From Amorphophallus konjac (Eukaryota > Streptophyta > Magnoliopsida > Alismatales > Araceae): a stretch of 64,000 bases of DNA. The stretch spans positions 177,622,413 through 177,686,412 of the forward strand of contig CM040128.1 in assembly GCA_022559845.1 (NCBI GenBank), given 5' to 3'. The first letter of the stretch is position 1, and every line of letters begins with the position of its first letter. Shown here in pieces: positions 11,883 through 21,974 of the stretch. The translations under genes and the position numbers were made by a program. The notes beneath the pieces were generated by a model. The model saw only the letters and a program-made list of their open reading frames with translations. It had not been told where the DNA came from and made no database searches.

Positions 11883-13848
11883 AGATGCGGGATGGACACG
11901 CGACTCGACTCCAAGTTGATATGCGATCCTTGGACTCTAAGCAAACTCGCGATCATCCCTTAGCGAGGGAAGCGTATGGACGTGCGCGGTTGAGAAACCG
12001 AGAGTGAGCTAGGGTGGTCGGCCCTCTCTCGTGCCCGGATCGGGTCACGGGACGGGTCTCGCTCTCTCTCGCAGCGGTGATAAAAGTAAAGCGAGCTAAT
12101 ATCCTATCACATGCAGCGGCATACAAACATATACGAGATAAGTAAAGTGTCTACGAGGAGGGTGGCGAGTGTACCTCCACGCTCCGGGCGTGGGGAAGAC
12201 GACCCCGGCCAAGTACGGTAACTCCAGGTAAAAATAATTATTCAATAATTACAGCTGTGATTTCTTACCCACTCCACGCAGGGATGTAAAGGACTACAAG
12301 TGGGGCCCGGGAGGACCGATCCTGGGTTGATAGGCAGCAAGCCGGAAGGGCTCTCGGGGTGAAACCGAGATGCTGGTCCGACTCGGTACTGCGCCGACTC
12401 AGTTCTGAGTTCCATGATAGCAAGTAATGGCCTCCAAAGGGACATCACCCTCCTTGAGTCTTCTGAAGGCGGCGCTTGGATGGGACGATGGCGGGATGTC
12501 CCTGGTCGACTCCATGAAGCGGCGGTTCCTGAAATTGAGCTTTGATATTTTTGCAAGATTTATTTTGCTGCTGCCTCTACTGGTCTGTTCATTGAATAGA
12601 TTTATGCGCCTCCACGATTGGAATTTTTGTGCTCAGATCCAGAGGCGGATTGAGGCGAGGTTGGTGCCGTTGGAAAGAGGACTCATAGATTTACAACATA
12701 TATTTTTTTTCGATCCATCAATTGAACGAATTGAAAATTAAAATGATTGTGCCACAAATGTTTTTGCTGGCTCGGAGTGACAGACACACAGGACAGACTA
12801 AGTTGACTCTAAAAATGAATTTTCACCGAAGAGAAAATGAAATATCTAGACTCCATAAAACTTATGGTGGAAGGGGGGGTACGTGAGGAACACTTGGTAA
12901 TTTTTGGGGATTTTCTGGAGAGGGTTAAGGGGGTGGGAAAATATGACATGGGGACACTGTCTCGCAGATCTGCAAACTAGCAGATTACTGAGGGGAAGAA
13001 CAAAAATACGGGCAAAATATCAAACAAAGGCCAAATGGCACAAAATTTAAGCTGGAGATTAGGGGTGACAGGGAGAACAAACTCTCAAAGTTTGGGTTCG
13101 ATCAGACAACAGGAGAAAAAGATAAAGTTTCAGCTTTGAGGTTCTGTCCTGATTTGGATGAAACTCCGGCGATGGCGGTGGCGGCGCGATGGCGGCTCGA
13201 TGGTGGCCGCGGCGCTGAGCTTCACACTCAGGAAGGGGGGTTGGAAGGGAGGCTTCACACCTCAGAAGAAGGAGGCTTCACACCTCTACAAGGGGGAGAG
13301 AGGAGAGAGAGCACCCAAGGGCTTGCTCATGGCAAAAATGCACTAAATTTTCATTAATTCTTCATTAAATCTACAAATGACACTATACATCTTCTTATAT
13401 AGAGCATGGCAAGGGGTGGGGGTGGGAATTTCGTGGGAGAGAGGGGGGGGGACCAAAGGGGGGACAACGAAGCTTCCTTCCTTTGAATTTTCAAAGGAAG
13501 GATGTCCAAGTTTGGTAGGTTGCCTACCTTGGACAAAGAAAGGGGAAAGAATATGGACTTTTTCCTCCCTTTGTCCCCTTGAATGGTCAAGCTTTCTAGA
13601 AGCCCACCTTAGACATTTGACCAGCCCCACATGGGCCCTAGAGCCTAGGTGAACCAATGGGGAAGAAGGTGGGGGGCCCTTGCTGGACCTACTGGACTTT
13701 TACAAATAAACCCAGTAAAATCTAAAGACTCACATTTTGGCTTATACTTGCCATACAATTGCATACCCAATTACACAAGGGTATAAATGTAAATAAAAAG
13801 GACATAAATACAAAATAAAATGTACATGCTCGAAGTTGATTCCCATCA
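11883..13848 (-). repeat. Array LTR 4 (1966 bp)
   Basis: It belongs to the subtype of LTRs 2 and 3. Its right terminal dinucleotide (minus strand ...CA) is mutated: the + strand begins AGATGCGGGA instead of TGATGCGGGA. It keeps the empty site of the S1 insertion (cctccacgattgg at 12607-12619), the TATA box and the paired hairpins. Confidence 0.85.
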
Positions 13849-15122
13849 ATTCTCCCCGGGTGGGAAGAACTCGACCCCGTCGAGTTAGGGGTGCTGCTGC
13901 TCGTGTGACTCTTGCGTATCCGTCACCAAACCTGGAAGCACGGAGTACGCTCTACTGCAAGTAATCGACACATGCTCATCCCGTATAGATTCGATATGCT
14001 CACGCTGTTGTGGAAATGATGCTAAAGGTGGACACTCCGGGGTGGGGTCACTCTCAAAGGGTAGGAGGCGGCTTGAAGACTCACTAGGAATCACCGCTGG
14101 GTCCTTTTATGGGACTAGATCCGAGATAGAGAATGGTCGAGCCAATCCCAAATGCTGGCAAGTCTACAACGTATGCATTGGATCCAACTTGCCTCGCACT
14201 GGAAAGGGACTAACATTGCGAGCGTACAAAGATCGACTATGCGACTCCTAATATGTTGGACACATGTATGGACAGACACACAAGACCCTAGACATACCTT
14301 TTGTTAGCCTGACCCATACATGTGCGAAGGTAGACCAGGACATTCGAATGTGTGCCATCCAAACCCTAGATGCAATTGATGGTTGATGGAATGGGGGACT
14401 CCTAGACATCCTACGATGCACCAGTCATGCACATTGGATTTGGATGCGGGAGGGCTAGGGGAACCAAAATCACCTTGCTGATGCACAGGCTTGATGGGTG
14501 TATATGGATCGACCCGTGGGGAAGGGGTGTGATAGTGGACTTCCCTAACAAGGTGGAATAGATAAAGTGGGTCATACGGCTCACTAGGGAAGGGATCGAA
14601 GGGATCAAAGAAAGTATGACCCCTCGAACTGGGCTCCCATAGGTCACAGTCCCAATTTTGAATTCTTGAAGGTGTAGGTGATCACCTTCATCCATTATGG
14701 TAAGTGGGATGGTGATCTCGTAGAGAAGGTATGGTTCCTTCCTCGGGCAGTAGGGTATGAAGTCGGGCTCGGGCGGCGTTCGAAGGAATAAGTGGACCTC
14801 CGTGGTGACATGACCTACGGTGGACATGGAGGTAATGGACCCCCAAGCGGGATGGGTAAAGCTACGACCTGTGGGTCGGTCGAAGCCTGGGGCCAATAAG
14901 TACGTCAACTGCAATTGTCGGTCTAATCCCGTAAGAAGGTCATCCAATGTATCCACATGGTGACTAGACCGGAATGTGGTATCGAAGGAGTTGAGGGGCA
15001 CTAAAGGTAGTGTGGGGTCCATGGATGGATAGCAAGGTGGGACCAAGCCTATCTTGAGCCAGCTAAGTAGTGGCCCGGCGATGAAAAGCATTCCCGCTAG
15101 AAACATGGGTGGCTCGGGCTAC
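13849..15122 (-). mobile_element. Array internal region 4
   Basis: This 1274-bp internal segment holds the longest uninterrupted reading frame of the array (14411-15106). It starts GTAGCCCGAGCC at the LTR 5 boundary and ends with the purine-rich GGGGAGAAT at LTR 4. Confidence 0.8.
14411..15106 (-). pseudogene. Unknown retroelement protein, frameshifted copy
   Basis: This 231-codon minus-strand frame has no ATG at the conserved start; it opens at GTG, six codons after a TAG at the LTR boundary. The first ~150 codons follow the family frame (PLLSWLKIGLV, DPTLPLVP, SSHHVDTLDDLL, LLAPGFDRPTGR, EGDHLHLQEF). A single-base deletion near 14660 (ttttgaattc against ttttggaattc in the other copies) then moves it into another frame. 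The Trp codon that is a stop in internals 1-3 is intact here but out of frame. I do not recognise the family. It may be a gag-like protein of a non-autonomous LTR element. Confidence 0.6.
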
Positions 15123-17083
15123 TGATGTGGGACGGACACGCGACTCGACTCCAAGTTGATATGCGATCCTTGAACTCTAAGCAAGCTCACGATCGTCCAT
15201 TAGCGACGGAAGCGTACGGACGTGCGCAGTTGAGAAACCGGTAGTGAGCTAGGGTGGTCGGCTCTCTCTCGTGCTCGGATCGGGTCACGGGACGGGTCTC
15301 ACTCTCTCTCGCAGTGGTGATGAAAGTAAAGTGAGCTAATATCCTATCACATGCAGCGGCATACAAACATATGCGTGATAAGTAATGTGCCTACGAGGAG
15401 GGTGGCGAGTGTACCTCCACGCTCTGGGCGTGGGGAAGATGACCCCGACCAAGTATGGTAACTCCCGGTAAAAATAATTATTCAATAATTACAGTAGTGA
15501 TTTCTTGCCCACTCCACGCAGGGAGGTAAAGGGATACAAGTGGTGCCCGGGAGGACCGATCCTGGGTTGACGGGTAGCAAGCCGGAAGGGCTCTCGGGGC
15601 GGAACCGGGCTGCTGGTCCGACTTGGTACTGCGCCGACTCGGTGCTGCGCCGACTCGGTTCTGAGTTGCAGGATAGCAACTAATGGCCTCCAAAGGGACA
15701 TCACCCTCCTTGAGTCTTACGAAGGCGACGCTTGGCTGGGACGATGGCGGGACGTCCCTGGTCGACTCCCTAAAGCGGCGGTTCTTGAAATTGAGCTTTG
15801 ATATTTTTGCAAGATTTATTTTGCTGCTGCCTCTACTGGTCTGTTCACGGAATAGATTTGCGAGCCTCCATGACAGGAATTTCTGTGCTAAGATCCGGAG
15901 GCGGATTGACGTGTGGTTGGTGCCGTTGGAAAAAAGACTCATAGATCTACAACATATATTTTGTTACGATCCATCAAGTGAATGAATTGAAAATTAAAAC
16001 GACTGTGCAACAAATGTTTTTGTTGGCTCAGACTAACAGACACACAGGACAGACTGAGTTGACTCTAAAAATGAATTTTGACCGAAGGGAAAATGAAATA
16101 TCTAGACTCTATAAAAATTATGGTGGAAGGGGGGGTACGTGAGGAACACTTGGTAAGTTTTAGGGATTTTTTGGAGAGGGCTAAGGGGGTGGGAAAAATA
16201 TGACAAGGGGACACTGTCCCGCAGATCGGCAAACTAGTAGATTATTCAGGGGAAGAACAAAAATACGGGAAAAATATAAAACAAAGGCCAAATGGCACAA
16301 AATTTAAACTGGAGATTAGGGGTGATAGGGAGAACAAACCCTCAAAGTTTGGGTTCGATTAGAGAAGGGGAGAAAAAGATAAAATTTCAGCTTTGTGGTT
16401 TTATCTTGATTTGGATAGAACTCCGACGATGGAGGTGGCGGCGCGATGGTGGCGGCGGCGGCGTCGCTAAGCTTCACACTTAGAAACGGGGGTTGGAAGG
16501 GAGGCTTCACACCTCATACCTCTGTAAGGGGGAGAAAGGAGAGAGGGCACCCAAGGGCTTGCCCTTGGTAAAAATGCACTAATTTTTCATTAATTCTTCA
16601 TTAAATCTACAAATGACACTATACATCTTCTTATATAGAGCATGGCAAGGGGTGGGGGGTGGGAATTTCGTGGGAGAGAGGGGGGGGACCAAAGGGGGGA
16701 CAACGAAGCTTCCTTCCTTTAAATTTTCAAAGGAAGGAAGTCCAAGTTTGGTAGGTTGCCTACCTTGGACTAAGAAAGGGGAGAGAATATGGATTTTTCC
16801 TCCCTTTGTCCCCTTGAATGGTCAAGCTTTCTAGAAGCCCACCTTGGACATTTGACCAGCCCCACATGGGCCCTAGAGCCTAGGTGGACCAATGGGGAAG
16901 ACGGTGGGGGCCCCTTGGTAGACCTACTAGACTTTTATAAATAAAATCACTAAAACCTAAAGACTCACATTTTGACTTATACTTGCTATACAATTGCGTA
17001 CCCAATTACACAGGGGTATAAATACAAATAAAAAGGACACAAATACAAAATAAAATGTACATGCTCAGAGTTGATTCCCATCA
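15123..17083 (-). repeat. Array LTR 5 (1961 bp)
   Basis: It has TGATG...CATCA ends and belongs to the subtype of LTRs 1 and 6 (ctcatagatctacaacatat). The U3 hairpins and TATA box are conserved. Confidence 0.85.
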
Positions 17084-18338
17084 ATTCTCCCCGGGTAGGA
17101 AGAACTCGACCCCGTCGAGTTAGGGGTGATGCTGCTCGTGTGACTCCTACGGATCCGTCACTAAACCTAGATGCGCGGAGTACGCTCCACTCCAAGTAAT
17201 AGACACATGCTCATCCCGTATAGATTCAATATGCTCACGTTGCTGTGGGAATGTGGCTAGAGATGGACACTTCGGGGTGGGGTCACTCTCAAAGGGGAGG
17301 AGGCGGCTCGAAGACTCACTAGGAATCACGGCTGGGTCCCTTTATGTGACTAGATCCGAGATAGAGAATGGTCGAGCCGATCCCAAATGTCGGCAAGTCT
17401 AAAACGTACGCATTGGATGTAACTTGCCTCGCACTGGAAAGGGACTAACATCGCAAGCGTACAAAGACCGACTTTGCGACTCCTAATATGCTGGACACAT
17501 GCATGGACAGACACACAAGACCATAGACATACCAACTGTTAGTCCGACCCATACATGTGCGAAGGTGTGCCATGCATACACTAGATGCAATTGATGGTTG
17601 ATGGAATGGGGGACCCCGAGAGATCCTACGATGCACCAGTCATGCACATTGGATTTGGATGCGGGAGGGCTAGGAGAACCAAAATCACCTTACCGATGCA
17701 CGGGCTTGATGGGTGTATATGGATCGACCCGTGGGGAAGGGGTGTGATGGTGGACTTCCCTAACAAGGTGGAATGGATAAAGTGGGTCATACGGCTCACT
17801 AGGGAAGGGATTGAAGGGATCAAAGAACGTATGACCCCTCGAACTGGGCTCCCATAGGTCACAGTCCCAATTTTGGAATTCTTGAAGGTGTAGGTGATCA
17901 CCTTCATCCGTTATGGTAAGTGGGACGGTGATCTCATAGAGAAGGTATGGTTCCTCTCTCAGGCAGTAGGGTATGAAGTCGGGCTCGGCCGACGTGGGGA
18001 GAAATAAGAGGACCTCCGTGGTGACATGACCCATGGTGCACACGGAGGTATTGGACCCCCAAGCGGGATGGGTAAAGCTACGACCTATAGGTCGGTAGAA
18101 GCCTGGGGCCAATAAGTGCGTCAACTACAACTGTCGGTCTAATCCCGTAAGAAGGTCATCCAAGGTATCCACATGGTGACTAGGCCGGAATGTGGTATGG
18201 AAGGAGTTGACGGGCACTAAAGGTAGTGTGGGGTCCATGGATGGATAGCAAGGTGGGACCAAGCCTATCTTGAGCCAGCTAAGTAGTGGCTCAACGATGA
18301 AAAGTGTTCCCGTTAGAAACACGGGTGGCTCGGGCTAC
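17084..18338 (-). mobile_element. Array internal region 5 (1255 bp)
   Basis: It is slightly shorter than its sisters because about 20 bp are missing near 17566, where gaaggtgtgcc lacks a segment seen at 14328-14353. It holds the unknown family's frame with the Gln-to-TAG stop and an intact Trp. Confidence 0.8.
17690..18322 (-). pseudogene. Unknown retroelement protein, one stop codon
   Basis: Two frames, 18322-18125 and 18124-17690, lie in the same phase and are separated by one TAG that is CAG (Gln) in internals 2-4. The second runs past the Trp codon that is a stop elsewhere. It shows the C-terminal part (SSRGHTFFDPFNPFPSEPYD) rich in Pro, His and Phe, and ends at 17690. The order of conserved blocks is the same as in C1 (20693-21316), where a later Ser/Pro-rich region is also visible. 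Its function is unknown. Confidence 0.6.
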
Positions 18339-20319
18339 TGATGCGGGACGGACACACGACTCGACTCCAAGTTGATATGCGATCCTTGGACTCTAAGCAA
18401 GCTCGCGATCATCCCTTAGCGAGGGAAGCGTACGGACGTGAGCGGTTGAGAAACCGATAATGAGCTATGGTGGTCGGCTCTCTCTCGTGCCCGGATCGGG
18501 TCACGGGACGGGTCTCGCTCTCTCTCGCAGCGGTGATGAAAGTAAAGCGTGCTAATATCCTATCACATGCAGCGGCATACAAACATATACGAGATAAGTA
18601 AAGTGCCTACGAGGAGGGTGGCGAGTGTACCTCCACGCTCCGGCTGTGGAGAAGACGACCCCGACCAAGTACGGTAACTCCCGGTAAAAATAATTATTCA
18701 ATAATTACAGTAGTGATTTCTTACCCACTCCACGCAGGGAGGTAACGGGCTACAAGTGGGGCCCGGGGGGACCGATCCTGGGTTGATGGATAACAAGCCG
18801 GAAGGGCTCTCGGGGCGGAACCGGGCTACTGGTTTGACTCGGTACTGCGCCAACTCGGTGTTGCGCCGACTCGATTCTGAGTTGTAGGACAGCAAGTAAT
18901 GGCCTCCAAAGGGACGTCGCCCTCCTTGAGTCTTCTAAAGGCGAAGCTTGGCTGGGACGACGGCGGGATGTCCCTGGTCGACTCCTTGAAGCGGCAGTTC
19001 CTGAAATTGAGCTTTGATATTTTTGTAAGATTTATTTTGCTGCTGCCTCTCTTGGTCTGTTCACGGAACAGATTTGTGCACCGCCACAACAGGAATTTCT
19101 GCGCTCAGATCCGGAGCCGGATTGAGGCGTGGTTGGTGCTGTTGGAAAGAGGACTCATAGATCTACAACATATATATTTTTTCGATCCATCAAGTGAACG
19201 ATTAGAAATTAAAACCACTCTGCCACAAATACTTTTGCTGGCTCGGACTGACAGACACACTGGATAGACTGAGTTGACTCTAAAAATGAAATTGGACCGA
19301 AGGAAAAATGAAATATCTAGACTCCATAAAAATTATGATGGAAGGGGGGGTACGTGAGGAACACTTGGTAATTTTTGGCGATTTTCTGGAGAGCGCTAAG
19401 GGGGTGGGAAAAATATGACAAGGGGACATTGTCCCGCAGATCTGCAAACTAGTAGATTATTGAGGGGAAGAACAAAAATACGGGAAAAATATCAAACGTA
19501 GGCCAAATAGCACGAAATTTAAACTGGAGATTAGGGGTGACAAGGAGAAAAAACCCTCAAAGTTTGGGTTCAATCAGAAAATAGGAGAAAAAAGATAAAA
19601 TTTCAGCTTTGAGGTTCTATCCTGATTTGGATAGAACTCTGGCGATGGCGGCGCGATGGCGGCTTGATGGTGGCGGCGGCGGCGGCACTGAGCTTCACAC
19701 TCAGGAAGGGGGGTTGGAAGGGAGGCTTCACACCTCAGAAGAAGGAGGCTTCACACCTCCGCAAGAGGGAGAGATGAGAGAGGGCACCCAAGGGCTTACC
19801 CTTGGCAAAAATGCACTAATTTTTCATTAATTCTTCATTAAATCTACAAATGACACTATACATCTTCTTATATAGAGCATGGCAAGGGGTGGGGCTGGGA
19901 ATTTCATGGGAGAGAGGGGGGGACCAAAGGGGGGACAACGAAGCTTCCTTCCCTTGAATTTTCAAAGGAAGGAAGTGCAAGTTTGGTAGGTTGCCTACCT
20001 TGGACTAAGAAAGGGGAGAGAATATAGACTTTTTCGTCCCTTTGTCCCCTTGAATGGTCAAGCTTTCTAGAAGCCCACCTTGGACATTTGACCAGCGCCA
20101 CAGGGGCCCTAGAGCCTAGGTGGACCAATGGGGAAGAAGGTGGGGGCCCCTTGCTGGACCTACTGGACTTTTACAAACAAACCCACTAAAACCTAAAGAC
20201 TCATATTTTGGCTTATACTTGCCATACAATTACGTACCCAATTACACAAGGGTATAAATGTAAATAAAAAGGACATAAATGCAAAATAAAATGTACATGC
20301 TCAGAGTTGATTCCCATCA
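18339..20319 (-). repeat. Array LTR 6 (1981 bp), the array's 5' LTR
   Basis: It has TGATG...CATCA ends. It is the right-most copy and so the 5' LTR of the minus-oriented array. It ends exactly at TTCCCATCA, followed by the target duplication TTAGG and then by C1 internal sequence in the opposite orientation. It belongs to the subtype of LTRs 1 and 5. Confidence 0.85.
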
Positions 20320-20499
20320 TTAGGACACCATGCTACCCATCCCTGGACCTTGCACTACAAGTAGTGCCTGTCAACTCCTTCCACACCACGTTCCGGTCTA
20401 CTCACCATATAGACACCTTGGAAGCTCTTATCAAGGGATTAGATTGGCAATGAAAGTTGACGCACCTGTTGGCCCTGGGCTTCGACCAATCCATGAGTC

Positions 20500-20708
20500 T
20501 TTGTAAATAGATAATTCAATCTCCTTGGATTCTCCTTTTGGCAGCTTGTACAGACAGGGGTATACCCCGATGAGCTTGTATTCTTTCACAAAATTAATAA
20601 AATTTCAGGCCACAGCATCAACCTGGGGGAGTGAGAACATGTTCTCCTTCTGGGGGGACATGCACTCGACCAGTCCATGATACGGAGGGCCGGTGTTGAT
20701 TGAAAAAA
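20500..20708 (+). mobile_element. Short poly-A retroposon (SINE or truncated LINE)
   Basis: A 209-bp segment is absent from all five array internals. It is flanked by a 12-bp direct repeat AATCCATGAGTC (20488-20499 and 20709-20720), and an A-run at 20703-20710 lies directly before the right copy. Poly-A plus a long target duplication is the mark of LINE-machinery retroposition. An AT-rich stretch near 20575-20605 (cacaaaattaataaaattt) resembles a LINE 3' end. No clear A or B box of RNA polymerase III was seen, so a 5'-truncated LINE is favoured. Confidence 0.75.
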
Positions 20709-21316
20709 AATCCATGAGTCGTAGCTTCACGCATCCGACGTTGGGGTCCATTACCTCTGTGTACGCCGTGGGTCATGTCACCACGGAGGTTCTTTTGTTC
20801 CTCCCCATGCCAGCTGAGCCTAGCTACATTCCCTTTATCTCAAGGAAGGAACCATATCTTTTACTTGAGGCCCCCGTCCCATTTACCACGATGAATGAAG
20901 GTGACCCTCTACACCTTCAATAATTCCAAACATCGGACTGTGTCATGAGGGAACCCATCTTGAGGGGTCACACATTCTTTGACCCTTTCGAACCCTTCCC
21001 TAGTGGGCCTCATGACCCACCCCTTCCATTCTACCTTGTCAGGGAAGTCCCCTACCACACCCCTCCCACTCGGGCCAGTCAACCTACACTCAGCCAGGGG
21101 ACTGTTCCACGGTCATCATATAGGGGTGACGAAGAAGGAGCATTTCGCTCTCCTAGCCCTCCCAACTCTCCCAAATCCAACAGGCAGCCGCATGCTCGGG
21201 ACATATTAGGATGTCAAGGAATTCCCCATTTCATCAACCATCGATTGCATCTAGTGTATGCATGGCACACATTCAGATGTCCTAGTCCATCATTGCATGT
21301 GTATTGGTCGGACTAA
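20693..21316 (+). pseudogene. Unknown retroelement protein in C1, one stop
   Basis: Two frames in the same phase, 20693-20923 and 20945-21316, are separated by a TAA at 20921-20923. The translation matches the array protein block by block (GHVTTEVLLFLP, EGDPLHLQ, RGHTFFDPF, FYLVREV). It continues into a Ser/Pro-rich segment and a His-rich tail (INHRLHLVYAWHTF). Upstream sequence of the same protein lies before the retroposon at 20320-20487. The shared blocks between diverged copies suggest it once encoded a protein. The family is not recognised. Confidence 0.6.
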
Positions 21317-21793
21317 CAGTAGGTTCGTTTAGAGTCATGTGTGAGTCTTTGTTTCGTACCATTTATCTATCGAGTGCATAGTGAGTCTGCATACATCGAG
21401 TCAAGTCGGTCTCATGTCAGCTCGCGATGTCAGTCCCTTTCGAGTGTGAGGCAAGTCGGGTCTAATGTGTACATTGTAGACTTGCTGGAATTTGAGATCG
21501 GCTCTACCTCAACATACAGGATCTAGTCACATCAAGGGACCCAGCGGTGATTTCTAGTGAGTCTTCGAGCCGCCTCCTCCCCTTTGAGAGTGACTCCACC
21601 CATGAGTGTCCACCTCTAGCCTCATTCCCACAGCAGCGTGTGCATATCGAATATATACGGGATGAGCAGGTGACTATTACTTGGAGTGGAGTGTACTCCG
21701 CTCTTCCAGGTTCGGTGACGGATCCGCCGGAACCACACGAGCAGCCGGCACCCCTAACTTGACGGGGTCGAGTTCTTCCCACCCGGGGAGAAT

Positions 21794-21974
21794 TGATGGG
21801 AATCACACCGGGCATTAACAATTTTATTTTACATTTGTGTCCTTTTGTTTGTATTTATACCCTTGGCTAATTGTGTTTACAATTGTAAGGCATTATAAGC
21901 TAGAGGGTTAGTCTTTAAAGTCTTTAAGTTTATTTGAAAAAGTTTAGTGGGTCTAGCAGGGACCCCCACCCTCT
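21794..21974 (+). repeat. C1 3' LTR, left fragment
   Basis: It starts TGATGGGAATC, the minus-strand start of the array LTR, preceded by a purine-rich tract. It is interrupted after 181 bp by the copia insertion and continues at 33321. Confidence 0.8.

Larger units (their letters stand above)
89..20319 (-). mobile_element. Tandem multi-LTR retrotransposon array, (LTR-internal)x5-LTR
   Basis: Six LTR copies (starts 89, 3336, 6563, 11883, 15123, 18339) alternate with five internals of 1255-1275 bp. The repeat period is about 3.23 kb. LTR ends are TGATG...CATCA. The first LTR begins and the last ends exactly at LTR termini. The outer flanks are CTAGG (84-88) and TTAGG (20320-20324), a 5-bp duplication with one C/T difference, so the whole array sits at one insertion site. 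TATA boxes, the purine-rich tract GGGGAGAAT before the LTR start, and the reading frames all point to the minus strand. Inference: one non-autonomous element inserted and then expanded by unequal recombination between LTRs. A stepwise or assembly origin is less likely because the copies differ at many sites. Confidence 0.85.
20320..21793 (+). mobile_element. C1 element, internal region, right part
   Basis: This is the reverse complement of the array internals, continuing the piece at 1-88. It is more diverged from the array copies than they are from each other, so C1 is older. It contains a 209-bp retroposon and a broken ORF, and ends with CCGGGGAGAAT immediately before the LTR start TGATGGGAATC. 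Without the retroposon and its duplication the internal is about 1.34 kb, close to the array value. The short internal is therefore a property of the family and not of the array alone. Confidence 0.8.

Noticed and set aside
89..20319. Ribosomal DNA spacer or classical satellite
   Set aside because: The unit has LTR termini, a TATA box, a purine-rich tract and a target duplication, and no rRNA sequence was found.
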